A DNA stretch of 35,411 bases from Candidatus Obscuribacterales bacterium (GCA_019746975.1 JAIERK010000061.1:1-35411), one strand, 5' to 3'. Counted from the first letter of the stretch, positions 9,042-17,830 are shown. Numbers and translations: made by a program. Notes: generated from the letters alone by a model not told the origin.

Positions 9042-11996
9042 TCAGACGCAGATGTTCCTCAGCATGGCACCACTGGCGAGGTCGACAGCGATTACGCGAC
9101 CGCGGTCGTCCGAAACCGTGAGGACTCCGTACTGCAGCCGAGGTACAAGGCGTGTCGCACCGTCGAAGAAGATCTTGGCTCTAACTTGAAGTTTAGCGAC
9201 ATCGATCAGATAGCACCAGCATGACACTGGCACAACGAAAGGTTCGTCCGAGGAAGTTTCTGGAAAAATCTGAGTGAATGTAAGCGCAATCCAGGTATCG
9301 TCCGCTGCAGTCGAAACCTTATCGAGACGGGTCCAACTATGCGGAAGAGTTAAATTTTGTTCGTCGCACATCAGAAGCAGAGAGCCGCTGTGACTAAAAC
9401 TAGTTGATGGTCCAACATTGATCTCGAGTCCGGAAGGCGTGGACAACGCTTGTTGGCGATCGTAAATCCTGCGATGTATCCATCCATTCATAAAAGTCCG
9501 TTTCCTCAACAGAAGCCCAGGTAAGTCGCACTTCCAGATGCGCTTGCCTCGTCTTGCTTTATCATCCGAGAAGGAATCGAGTCGCCCCGCATTATCACTT
9601 TGCGGTTGACAGGTCGAGAAAGAACAGTGCTTTTCGTTACAGACGATGGACGATATCTCCTCAAGGACATTTGGCATCTGCCAGAGCACTTTGAAATTGG
9701 ACTGCGTGGCGTCCACTGCATAAAGTTCGCATTGATTGGCTACGTACCATATGGAGCCATCATATTCGGTGGCAAACGCCGTAAGTCGTACCTCTCCGAG
9801 GTCATCATACTGATAAGAGATGAGGTCTAATTTCGTGATTCGCTTTTGATCGCCCCGGTTCGCCAAAGCCAGGAGTCTATCACCATTCCAAGAAGCAACG
9901 AATTGGGTGGCGGGGAAGGTAAAATACTGAGTCCCTTGCGATTCACCGTCCAGGACGCAAACTCCCGCCTCCCCGAGCGCAAGTATAACTCTGCCATCAG
10001 GAAGAAGTATCGCATCATATATAGTGTCAGTTCCAATATCGTCAGGGGAAACGTACAGCTCTATAGGAATCTTCGCGTCGGCAAGACTCCGAGCCTCGAC
10101 AGTCATATTGCAGCGCGAGGCATCTGCCCACAGACTCCGGTCCTCTAGAAAACGTAAAATAGATTCTCGTGAAAGACTAATATACTGCCTTCCATGATCG
10201 CGAAGAACAGCGCGTCCCGCCTTCCTTGCCAGCACTTTAATCTCATTGGTGTATGGGTGATACAGTGAATTGATAAAGGAATAACGAGCAGGCGCAAGCT
10301 CTCGACTCTCGTTGTCGAGCAGCGTGACTACACGGTCTTTGATTAATGGCCATTCGTCTTTTGCCTTGAAAAATGTCAACCAGCAGGCAAGTAAATGGCC
10401 GGACGTTTTGTCACGAAGTTGAAGTGACACTCTTGTCCACTCTAGTGCCTGCTCGTGAAGCTCAGGCACATCGATAGCAATCATTGCGGCCGCAGAATAG
10501 TTGCCGATCTCTGCCAAGTGAATCGCCCAGGTCTTTCGCAGTTCATCGGCCTGGTCCTTATGATCTTTTTCCAGCAAGCGGACTGCCTCCTGGAAGCAGC
10601 CGTTGAGACGCGCAATATTGACTGCTCTATCAATGTCGCCGGCGAGGAACCATTGACGCACGATCAAACCGGGAGGAAGTTTCCGCGCCTCCGCCAGCTC
10701 CGCTGCTAGTACTAGACGTCCATGGCGCTCCAGATAAGAGACGGCACCTTCGATCTCACCTAACAATTCAGCAAGAACAAATGCCGCCTCGTCATATCGT
10801 CCTTCATTGGTCAGCTGGCCGACTGAATCTCTATAAAGCTTCTTCATTTTCTCGTAGAGATCGGGCTGGGAGTAAAGGAAAGAGGAAGAGGCCGAATCCG
10901 CTTTTGGATTGATTTGCAAATTAGAGCGGGGCGCAGGAATATCCAAGAATGGTTCTGACGGATCTCCGTCAGCCTGCGAGCCCAGAGGAACTCCATACCT
11001 CAACGCTTCAGACCAGTTTCCTTCCTCGAACAGGTCAATCATCTTGTCCACGTAATCCTGTTGACGTTGCAAAATGAAATCGAGTAAACCAGTATTCTTC
11101 AGCATTTTGAAGAAGTCCATCTTCATGTGATCCGCCCAATTAGATGGTGGTTGACTTGTCGCCGAGTCCTGGTTGTCGGTGCTTTGAGATTCATCTCTGA
11201 ATAAACTGCCAAGAACATTGTCCAACCACGAAGGTGCTGATGCTTTTTGACCAGGCGATGTCTTCTTGATGTTTGATTCATTCGGATTAAAAAGCTTTGA
11301 GAGCACAGCCTCGAGCCAGCTTTCGGTTGTAGTATCACGGGTGGGATCATCAACGAAACCTTCGTCCGGTGCTGTGGAATTGTTTGACGAGCTTTTCTCT
11401 TTGGCGTTTTTTGCCTCCTTATTAAAGCTTTCTATAAATTCATCCATTCCCTCTGCTTTCGGAGAACCAGAGGCAAGCTTCTCGCGGACGTCGAACTTCT
11501 CCTGCTTGAGTATCGGCTCCAATTCACTGATTGGCACTATCGGCGATATCAAAGCTACTTCTCTGAAATTGCCTACGATGAGCCAGGTAGCGGGGTCCTC
11601 TTCAGCGCCCAGAGGCTCCACCGTCAACAGTCCCTGCTTCAGTCGAACTACTGATCGAGGCGGAGCTTTAATTCTATCCAGAAGTTTGTCACTTAGCAGC
11701 ATGGCAATTAGTGGTGCACCGTATCCAGTGCGAGCCGGGACCAGAGGCATTCCGATACAACGCTCCGTATAGACTTCAATCGGCTGCGGAAATATGACGA
11801 CCAATGCACGCTGAACTGCATGAACGCGCACACCCGGATACCACACAGAAAGAACGCGGCGACGAGCTTCCTCCAGGCCGGTCAAGTCGTAGTCAAACAG
11901 CAACGCCGCTGCACTTACTGCACCATGAAAGACAAGGTCTTTTACTTCATTCATTTGTACTCGTTGGCCTGAAAGCAGGCGCTTGCTTGATACCAT
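9042..11996 (-). CDS. bpX6 / alpha-solenoid / beta-propeller protein of MoxR-vWA-bpX ternary system
   Basis: The last gene of the cluster, 984 aa. The N-terminal part (about 20-110, beginning L-V-F-H-G-A-V and containing W-Y-P-G-V-R-V) fits the bpX6 domain that marks these ternary systems. A low-complexity Ser/Asn/Asp linker follows. Then comes a helical repeat region (about 375-625, with units like G-R-Y-D-E-A-A-F and G-D-I-D-R-A-V), and a C-terminal beta-propeller (about 645-984) with blade-like L-P-D-G-R-V and Y-D-G-S-I-W-Y motifs. The start is ATG 11996 rather than GTG 12011, because GGGGAGG (12003-12009 on the complement) sits six bases before this ATG and the stop of the preceding gene overlaps it (TGATG). 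The propeller and solenoid suggest a sensing or scaffolding role; this is inferred. Confidence 0.82.
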   Translation of the reverse strand: MVSSKRLLSGQRVQMNEVKDLVFHGAVSAAALLFDYDLTGLEEARRRVLSVWYPGVRVHAVQRALVVIFPQPIEVYTERCIGMPLVPARTGYGAPLIAMLLSDKLLDRIKAPPRSVVRLKQGLLTVEPLGAEEDPATWLIVGNFREVALISPIVPISELEPILKQEKFDVREKLASGSPKAEGMDEFIESFNKEAKNAKEKSSSNNSTAPDEGFVDDPTRDTTTESWLEAVLSKLFNPNESNIKKTSPGQKASAPSWLDNVLGSLFRDESQSTDNQDSATSQPPSNWADHMKMDFFKMLKNTGLLDFILQRQQDYVDKMIDLFEEGNWSEALRYGVPLGSQADGDPSEPFLDIPAPRSNLQINPKADSASSSFLYSQPDLYEKMKKLYRDSVGQLTNEGRYDEAAFVLAELLGEIEGAVSYLERHGRLVLAAELAEARKLPPGLIVRQWFLAGDIDRAVNIARLNGCFQEAVRLLEKDHKDQADELRKTWAIHLAEIGNYSAAAMIAIDVPELHEQALEWTRVSLQLRDKTSGHLLACWLTFFKAKDEWPLIKDRVVTLLDNESRELAPARYSFINSLYHPYTNEIKVLARKAGRAVLRDHGRQYISLSRESILRFLEDRSLWADASRCNMTVEARSLADAKIPIELYVSPDDIGTDTIYDAILLPDGRVILALGEAGVCVLDGESQGTQYFTFPATQFVASWNGDRLLALANRGDQKRITKLDLISYQYDDLGEVRLTAFATEYDGSIWYVANQCELYAVDATQSNFKVLWQMPNVLEEISSIVCNEKHCSFSTCQPQSDNAGRLDSFSDDKARRGKRIWKCDLPGLLLRKRTFMNGWIHRRIYDRQQALSTPSGLEINVGPSTSFSHSGSLLLMCDEQNLTLPHSWTRLDKVSTAADDTWIALTFTQIFPETSSDEPFVVPVSCWCYLIDVAKLQVRAKIFFDGATRLVPRLQYGVLTVSDDRGRVIAVDLASGAMLRNICV

Positions 11997-13822
11997 CAAT
12001 CGCCTCCCCACTGGCTGTTGAAGCGTTGACCATCAAATACGAATGGCTGCCATTCACCGTCAGGCCAGACAACCGTCAATACGCGATCAGTCATGTAGGC
12101 GACCACCCCGTCCTGATTTACAGCGACGGAATGAATTGTTGATGTGGACTGCGGAAGACGCAATCTCGGCATCGCTCCGCTTGAGACAATATGAAGATCT
12201 CGTCTGTCTTTGCTGATTGTAAGAAGTCCAGTCATAGTTGTAGAAAAGTGGCCCGCCGTTATCGTGGCAATCGGTATCTCACCATGCAAGAACTGGCGAT
12301 CATGAATCGAGTCGACCAATGTAATTGTTGGCGGATAGGTCGCAAAACTCCATGTAGCTAATCGCTCATCTCGGTACGCAATCAGAATCTGGGACGGAGA
12401 GCAGAACATCGGTCTGCCAGGTATTATCACTACCTCCTGCTCGTTTGTCTCCAGACCAACAATGACCACATAGAATCTATTCTGACTTTCTCTTGCATAG
12501 ACAAGAACAGGCTGATTGATGCCTCCTATCGTCGCACGGGAAGTCGTAAGCCACAGTACACCTTCAGCAATTAGATTCGACCTGACACTGCCGGCGCGCG
12601 AAGGTATTTCCAGAATCTTCTTATCTGCGCGGACCCACACATATTCGTTGTCAGGATCATTTCGAGGGCTCGGAAAAATAGACGTCATGTCCCATCCCGG
12701 TCTCTTCGAATGCGGCAAGTCAATGTCGCCATAAAGATGATGGGTATAGTAGCTAGGAACGCCAGCCCCTCCAATCAAAACAATTTGAAATTGCTCACGA
12801 CCGGAGGAGGTAATCACAGCCAAAGTCGCTCTGGCGACATTAGCTCCGCTGGCTACCAAAGCTGCATTGCCACTAAGCGAATAATTTTGCTGTTGGATTC
12901 CGCGACTTTGAGCCGTCGGCGATACTCGCAATGAAAGCAAACTGCTAGCCGATTGACGCAATAGAAAAACTTCTCCACTGGCAATCAGACTCCAGTCATT
13001 GGCTTCCTGCTTTTGTTGTTTTTTCTTCTGCTCAGCACCGGTATCTACGAATGGATTTTCGAGGATTTTGACGCAGTCCTGCTCAGCCGGAAGTGGCAAG
13101 CTGAATTGCGATTTTCGGTTCCCTTCGGAAGCGACAAAACAGGCAGTTAACGCCTGTTCTCCGGGTTCGAGAACATCCTCAACCGTGAGCAGAGTCATTT
13201 TTCGTTTTCTAGTAATCTTTGAGAGGCGAGCACCACCAACGATGACAACGTTCTTGTCACTCACCGTCTCGAACCATCGGTCAACATCCTTGTCCGTAAC
13301 CTCATACACTGTCCTCGAAGAGAGGAGAAGCGCTATCGATTCTCTGCTTGCTCCTTGAACCAAGGTTCCTCCGGCATCCTGCAAGATTCCCCATTCAACG
13401 TCCATATCGTTTAGATCGGCGCGGCGGGCGAGAACGATTAAAATCGCCAGATGTGCAACGCGCGGCGAACCTAATTGATTCGGACCGCAGTCAAATAGTA
13501 TCGTTGTCCTCTTCTTTCCGGTCGGAGACCGCCTGGAAAGTTCGAGAAATGCATGTTCGCCAACAGAGCTTCGCCGAATGAACTCTTCAGGAAACTCATC
13601 AGCTAGCAACCATTCGGAAAGCACAAGACGTTCATATATCCCTTTTCGGGCTACGCCGTCGTAGCCTTCGGGCTCATCATCAGAATCCGCGGAAAGAGCG
13701 ATTCGAGACGGTCCAAAAACCAGATCGAGAGTCTTGATAGTCGGACCAAGACTCCATGGCAAGGGAGCAGCAAGTAGAGATAGGTAACTACTCCATGGCG
13801 TCAGCGACCGAGGCAATTGCAT
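11996..13822 (-). CDS. degenerate vWA-like domain fused to beta-propeller, ternary system protein
   Basis: A 608-aa protein. Residues about 62-100 form the helical segment that precedes the vWA fold in this family (Y-E-R-L-V-L-S-E-W-L-L-A-D-E-F). At 105-200 is a vWA-like alpha/beta domain whose first strand ends in L-F-D-C-G-P-N-Q-L-G (Asp111). The metal site D-x-S-x-S of ordinary vWA domains is thus reduced to D-x-G-P-N. The C-terminal 350 residues are beta-rich with propeller-like repeats (V-N-Q-D-G-V-V-A-Y and W-P-D-G-E-W). There is no separate vWA gene in the cluster, so this fusion presumably supplies the partner of the MoxR ATPase. The start ATG 13822 overlaps the previous stop (TGATG) and has GGAGA upstream; an earlier GTG at 13840 is less likely. 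Confidence 0.78.
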   Translation of the reverse strand: MQLPRSLTPWSSYLSLLAAPLPWSLGPTIKTLDLVFGPSRIALSADSDDEPEGYDGVARKGIYERLVLSEWLLADEFPEEFIRRSSVGEHAFLELSRRSPTGKKRTTILFDCGPNQLGSPRVAHLAILIVLARRADLNDMDVEWGILQDAGGTLVQGASRESIALLLSSRTVYEVTDKDVDRWFETVSDKNVVIVGGARLSKITRKRKMTLLTVEDVLEPGEQALTACFVASEGNRKSQFSLPLPAEQDCVKILENPFVDTGAEQKKKQQKQEANDWSLIASGEVFLLRQSASSLLSLRVSPTAQSRGIQQQNYSLSGNAALVASGANVARATLAVITSSGREQFQIVLIGGAGVPSYYTHHLYGDIDLPHSKRPGWDMTSIFPSPRNDPDNEYVWVRADKKILEIPSRAGSVRSNLIAEGVLWLTTSRATIGGINQPVLVYARESQNRFYVVIVGLETNEQEVVIIPGRPMFCSPSQILIAYRDERLATWSFATYPPTITLVDSIHDRQFLHGEIPIATITAGHFSTTMTGLLTISKDRRDLHIVSSGAMPRLRLPQSTSTIHSVAVNQDGVVAYMTDRVLTVVWPDGEWQPFVFDGQRFNSQWGGD

Positions 13823-14256
13823 CAGATCTTCTCCAGGCACGATTTGAGCGTCTCCTGATCCGGAATGAATGGTTTGGAAAGAGATAATACAATCGATACC
13901 GAAGGCAATACCACTAAAGGCGGTTTCAATCCAGCATTAGCTGCCAGCAATGCTCGCTCAAGCAACGCAATCGACTGACTGGGCTGAAGAACGGTTGGTA
14001 TATAAACAGAGCTGTTTCTCTCCTGCCCAAGATAGACAACTCCATCCAACCAGGGCAGGTTACTCTCATCTCCGAGAACTAACAACAACTCCTTACCCGC
14101 TACGCATTGCAACTTCCGTAACTCATTCTGCTCTCTCTTCAGCAGCTTTTTCACCAATGCACGCGAAAGCCCGGAGCCGACAGCCACCACCGCCTGCGGT
14201 ATCAGAGGCAAGTCCCTGAAACCCCAGGACAAATCGACAGTCTGGCTGATGGTCAC
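13822..14256 (-). CDS. bpX5-like small protein of the ternary system
   Basis: A 144-aa protein from GTG 14256. It has the features I associate with the bpX5 domain: an N-terminal L-S-W-G-F-R-D-L-P-L-I-P segment, an A-V-V-A-V-G strand, and the pair L-P-W-L-D-G-V-V-Y-L-G followed by V-Y-I-P-T. The bpX number is a judgement from memory and could be another bpX class. The frame is open further up to a TTG at 14289. I prefer GTG 14256 because it overlaps the stop of a preceding mini-ORF (GTGA) and has GGAGG four bases upstream. Its own stop overlaps the start of the vWA-like gene. Function within the system is unknown. Confidence 0.7.
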   Translation of the reverse strand: MTISQTVDLSWGFRDLPLIPQAVVAVGSGLSRALVKKLLKREQNELRKLQCVAGKELLLVLGDESNLPWLDGVVYLGQERNSSVYIPTVLQPSQSIALLERALLAANAGLKPPLVVLPSVSIVLSLSKPFIPDQETLKSCLEKI

Positions 14257-14354
14257 GACACCTCCAGCGAACGAATCAGAATGGGACAAGTACCTCCGTT
14301 CGAAGCAGGTAGCTCAAAGGGAAGGAACACATAAGACGATTGCATGAGCATCAT
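14253..14354 (-). CDS. 33-residue mini-ORF coupled to the bpX5-like gene
   Basis: An ATG at 14354 (further ATGs at 14351 and 14345) opens 33 codons rich in hydrophobic residues, including Y-V-F-L-P-F-E-L-P and C-P-I-L-I-R-S-L-E-V. The TGA stop (14255-14253) overlaps the GTG of the next gene by two bases, the same style of junction used by the next two genes. It has no clear ribosome site. It could be a true small component, a leader peptide for coupling, or the stump of a lost bpX gene. It sits in the 141-base gap between the MoxR stop and the bpX5-like start. Confidence 0.4.
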   Translation of the reverse strand: MMLMQSSYVFLPFELPASNGGTCPILIRSLEVS

Positions 14355-14359
14355 TTCTA

Positions 14360-14387
14360 ATATAACCACTGATGGTATCACTGTCCT
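14360..14387 (-). promoter_or_regulatory. weak internal promoter candidate between MoxR and bpX genes
   Basis: On the minus strand AGGACA, a 17-base spacer and TATATT occur just before the mini-ORF. It could give the bpX genes a transcript independent of moxR, but it lies so close to the mini-ORF ATG that the peptide would then be nearly leaderless. Weak evidence. Confidence 0.2.
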
Positions 14388-14397
14388 GAGTCCTTAA

Positions 14398-15558
14398 TCA
14401 CGACGATTCCGATTCTTCCTCATATTTATCCGTGACACCGAGTTGTTCGACCACCATAGCGCGCACATCCCTCAGCTCGCCAGGCATAGTAGCCGCGCTA
14501 AACCCGGCGTCTATCTCGCGGGCGACGCCTTCAAGTGAAAGCAACCACTCTTCCTGGTGCTCACCGGGACCATCTTTTAGCAATCGCCGAGCTACCTTTG
14601 CAATGTTGGTTGCGCGTGCCAACGGACCCAGTGACGCATCTTCGACCGCGTAGGTCAAAGTGGCATTCTCTGATGGTTGCAGTATAGAGCCCAAACACTC
14701 TCGCCCAGCCTCCTGCTCTTCCTTTGATGGAATTGCTGGAATAATCGCCCAGAGGTCTGCATCAGAAGGTGCGGTTCTGCCTCCCAGCACCGCCGCCGCA
14801 GCCACCAGTCGTTGCATTTTTACGAGCCGCCTGTCGCTCAAGAAGACGCCAGCCCCGCGCAACTTCCTTATGCAGTGAGCCAAGCGACTGCGCACGCCAG
14901 ACATATCGCATCCAGTAGCGAGGCCGGCTAGAGTATCGATATCATCCATAGTGGCATCCGCGGTCAGCAATGCGGTATCGGCCGACCAGCCACCTTCGAG
15001 CAGCTCTTCCAACCGGGAATCGGGTATTGACTCGGTAAAAACATGCACGAGAAAGCGATCGGCGAACGCCGCGAGACTATCTGTCTCAGGCAGTTTGTTG
15101 GTGGCACCTACACAGATTCTCAACGGACAGGCGATAGTTGAATGTCCTCGCCGGAATACACGCTCCTGAAGTAGACCAAGCAAAGTGTTCAAAATCGCCG
15201 TCGACCCGAGAAAAATCTCGTCGAGGAATGCCACTTCGGCTTCAGGCAGCATTCCAGACGTCTGAGTCTCGACCACACCGTCCTTTAACTTTCGCAGGTC
15301 CACTGGTCCAAAGATCTCGCTAGGCTCCGTAAATCGACCGATGAGGTATTCAAAGTATCGCCCTCCAGTCGCCTGCGCGATACGCCTCACCGCTTGGCTT
15401 TTAGCCGTGCCGGGCGGTCCGACGACCAGGACATGCTCACGAGCCACAGCAGCCAGCGCAATCGTCTCGATCAACGCTTGCCGCTCCACGAGGTTTCGAG
15501 AGGCACGGTCTATAGCTTTTCGAACTGACGCCGCAGAAGTCTCGAACTTCAATGTCAT
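14398..15558 (-). CDS. MoxR/RavA-type AAA+ ATPase of the bpX ternary system
   Basis: A 386-aa AAA+ ATPase and the first gene of the cluster. Walker A is GPPGTAKS (47-54), followed by the MoxR-type Y-L-I-G-R-F-T-E-P-S-E-I-F-G-P insert. Walker B is V-A-F-L-D-E-I (109-115) and sensor 1 is G-A-T-N (Asn154). The R-F-T-E-P-S-E-I-F-G-P, L-P-E-A-E and L-D-E-I-F wording is closest to the RavA branch. Such ATPases work as hexamers with vWA partners in chaperone-like remodelling; here the vWA-like partner is encoded downstream. I take ATG 15558 over TTG 15564; no ribosome site is strong for either. The C-terminus is acidic and Ser-rich. Confidence 0.92.
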   Translation of the reverse strand: MTLKFETSAASVRKAIDRASRNLVERQALIETIALAAVAREHVLVVGPPGTAKSQAVRRIAQATGGRYFEYLIGRFTEPSEIFGPVDLRKLKDGVVETQTSGMLPEAEVAFLDEIFLGSTAILNTLLGLLQERVFRRGHSTIACPLRICVGATNKLPETDSLAAFADRFLVHVFTESIPDSRLEELLEGGWSADTALLTADATMDDIDTLAGLATGCDMSGVRSRLAHCIRKLRGAGVFLSDRRLVKMQRLVAAAAVLGGRTAPSDADLWAIIPAIPSKEEQEAGRECLGSILQPSENATLTYAVEDASLGPLARATNIAKVARRLLKDGPGEHQEEWLLSLEGVAREIDAGFSAATMPGELRDVRAMVVEQLGVTDKYEEESESS

Positions 15559-15694
15559 ACTCAATTACCCGGTTTGAAATTCAACCTAAATTAACGGATC
15601 GCTGCCAGGACTATATCTCTTCAGAATACACTTTTCCCACTTTCGGTTGCTAAAGTTTTGCGTGATTTCTGGCCGCAAGAGAACCCAATGTTTG

Positions 15695-15853
15695 TGCACA
15701 TCTCATCATGCGCAGCAGGCAAACAAAATCGTCGAGGAAGGAAGCGCCGACTTCGTCGCACTCGCTCGCGAAGCTTTGAACAACCCACAATGGTTTTTCC
15801 AGGCGGAGCAGCAACTCGGTCAAGCGCCGGAGGGAAATCCGTACGAACAATAG
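15695..15853 (+). pseudogene. C-terminal remnant of an NADH:flavin oxidoreductase (Old Yellow Enzyme) gene
   Basis: About 50 codons ending at a TAG read as the C-terminal end of the Old Yellow Enzyme barrel: Q-A-N-K-I-V-E-E-G, then D-F-V-A-L-A-R-E-A-L, then N-P-Q-W. This corresponds to the phosphate-binding end of FMN-dependent enoate reductases. Just upstream another frame (about 15658-15700) reads P-M-F-V, like the strand that should precede it, which suggests a frameshift. The rest of the roughly 350-residue enzyme is absent. The remainder of 15565-16042 shows no other gene. It faces paaN and may mark an eroded detoxification locus. Confidence 0.6.
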
Positions 15854-16042
15854 CCGGTGCAATCAGCTTTTTGGCTCGAAAAGAGGAAGAATACTCTCGA
15901 CAGACTGCAGAGTACCGTTCCAGTCGGTCAACATTAGATATTTTGCGGGATCTTTAACGCAGCATAAATCAATCGTTAGTTTCTGCGCGAATCGCACTAA
16001 ACGTACCTTAGAGTATAAGAGCGGTACTCGCGGGAGTTTAGT

Positions 16043-17737
16043 ATGCAAATTTTCAAACCATCCAAGACCAACGACAGTCTGTTCCAGAAGTACGAAACCA
16101 TGCTGAAAGAAGCAATGGAAGCCGTGCATAAGCGTCTTCACTTTTCGCCGTTCCCTGAGATGCCGTCTCCGAAGGAGTATGGTGAAACCGCCGAGGCTGA
16201 CCAGAAGCAGAAATTCGAGTCTCAGCTTCATGGCAAGTTCGATCGTCTTAAACAGAGTTCAGACAGTTGGCTAACAAGCGACGAAGAGAGTCCCTATACG
16301 AGCAAAGCATTGTCGCTTAGCTATCCAACGTTATCAAGCGCAGATGCTTACATCAAGGCTGCCGAGGCTGCCAGCCAGGACTGGAAGCGCACAGATGCCA
16401 AGACTCGAGCAGGGATTCTAATCGAAAGTCTGCACCGATTGAAAAATTGCTTTTTCGAACTGGCTTTCGCGACGATGCACACGACCGGACAGTCTTATTT
16501 GATGAGCTTCCAGGCAAGCGGTCCCCACGCGGCAGATCGTGCCCTTGAAGCAATCGCTCTGGGATACCAAGAACTAACGCGCTTCCCCGATCATGTGAGC
16601 TGGGAAAAAAGCGCCGGCAAGTTCACCTTGAAACTCGAAAAGTACGGCACAAACATCGGACGCGGTCTCGCTCTCGCAATCGGCTGCAGCACGTTTCCGA
16701 CTTGGAACACGATGCCCGGACTGTATGCCAGCCTTATCGCGGGCAATGCAGTGATTGTCAAGCCGCATCCAAAGTCCATCTACCCGATCGCTGTCGTCGT
16801 CGGGATTATTCAAGAAGTTTTGAGTGAAAACGGCTTTGATCCAAACCTGGTTATGCTAGCCGTAGATAAGGCGAATCAACCGATCACCAAGCAATTGGCG
16901 GAACATTCGGCAGTTCGAATTATCGATTTCACGGGAAGCAACTCGTTCGGCACCTACATCGAAAACCTGCCGAATAAGATTGTTTTCACAGAGAAGGCCG
17001 GCATCAACAGCGTGATTATCGATAGCGTTGATGACCTGGAAGCGGTCGCGAAAAACATCGCATTCAGTATCAGTCTGTATAGCGGACAAATGTGCACCGC
17101 TCCGCAGAACATCTATGTCCCTGAATCTGGTATCCAAACCAAAGACGGCGTTAAATCGCTCGCTGATGTCGAAGCTGCAATCGTAGAAGCGACGAAAGGT
17201 CTTGTTGAGCATCCAAAAGCTGGATTCGCCGTGGCAGGAGCAATTCAAAGCACCGACACGGTTGAACGCATCAAAAAGGCTGCGGGACTGGGCGGCAAAG
17301 TCCTTCTCGAAAGCAAGCCGATCGCCAATCCAGAGTTTGCCGAGGCGCGCACACAGAGCCCGATTATCATCGAAATTGCTGATGATAAACGCGATCTGAT
17401 CAAAGGCGAAATGTTCGGTCCGATCGTATTTGTGGTTCCCACGAAAGATACAGCCGAGAGTATTGAACTCGCTGCCGCAAGCGCGCGGGAACATGGTGCC
17501 ATCAGTTGCAGTGCCTACACAAAAGATCCAGCCGTCATGGAAAAGATCGCCCTCCAGATGGCCGAAGCAGGAACGCCCGTTTCGTTCAACCTTACGGGTA
17601 TGGTCTACGTAAACCAGAATGCTGGTTTCACCGATTTCCACGTAACTGGTGGAAATCCGGCTGGCAATGCTTCATTTACGAACCCGGAGTTCGTTGTGAA
17701 GCGATTCATCCGCGTACAATCTCGAGTCGAAGGCTAG
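16043..17737 (+). CDS. paaN: PaaN-type aldehyde dehydrogenase (phenylacetic acid degradation protein family)
   Basis: A 564-aa NAD(P)-dependent aldehyde dehydrogenase. The catalytic cysteine is Cys351 in G-Q-M-C-T-A-P-Q-N, the general base is Glu317 in F-T-E-K-A-G, and the cofactor-binding P-T-W-N-T and K-P-H-P segments are present. The long N-terminal extension (about 100 residues) and the C-terminal F-H-V-T-G-G-N-P-A-G-N-A-S motif are typical of the PaaN family named for phenylacetate degradation. No paaA-K, paaZ or other phenylacetate gene is nearby, so the substrate is unproven; a general role on aldehydes is as likely. The ATG has GGGAG six bases upstream. A strong terminator follows, so it is probably transcribed alone. 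Confidence 0.85.
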   Translation: MQIFKPSKTNDSLFQKYETMLKEAMEAVHKRLHFSPFPEMPSPKEYGETAEADQKQKFESQLHGKFDRLKQSSDSWLTSDEESPYTSKALSLSYPTLSSADAYIKAAEAASQDWKRTDAKTRAGILIESLHRLKNCFFELAFATMHTTGQSYLMSFQASGPHAADRALEAIALGYQELTRFPDHVSWEKSAGKFTLKLEKYGTNIGRGLALAIGCSTFPTWNTMPGLYASLIAGNAVIVKPHPKSIYPIAVVVGIIQEVLSENGFDPNLVMLAVDKANQPITKQLAEHSAVRIIDFTGSNSFGTYIENLPNKIVFTEKAGINSVIIDSVDDLEAVAKNIAFSISLYSGQMCTAPQNIYVPESGIQTKDGVKSLADVEAAIVEATKGLVEHPKAGFAVAGAIQSTDTVERIKKAAGLGGKVLLESKPIANPEFAEARTQSPIIIEIADDKRDLIKGEMFGPIVFVVPTKDTAESIELAAASAREHGAISCSAYTKDPAVMEKIALQMAEAGTPVSFNLTGMVYVNQNAGFTDFHVTGGNPAGNASFTNPEFVVKRFIRVQSRVEG

Positions 17738-17793
17738 TAGCTCTTCCAAAAGAGCAGAATTGCAGGTTTCGATTAGAAACTAACATTCTTAGC

Positions 17794-17830
17794 AGATGCC
17801 ACCAGCATTACCGCTGGTGGCATCTCTTTT
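17794..17830 (+). terminator. strong intrinsic terminator after paaN
   Basis: A perfect 13-bp stem (AGATGCCACCAGC at 17794-17806 with its complement at 17813-17825), a six-base loop ATTACC, and a trailing CTTTT. It lies 56 bases after the paaN stop. Confidence 0.85.

Noticed and set aside
11266..11772. 168-codon plus frame inside the bpX6 gene
   Set aside because: Ser-rich shadow of the opposite strand; no ribosome site and no neighbour on the plus strand.
16856..17641. 261-codon minus frame opposite paaN
   Set aside because: It lies fully inside a clear aldehyde dehydrogenase gene and its residues (many Phe/Asp/Arg) are the mirror of that gene's codon use.
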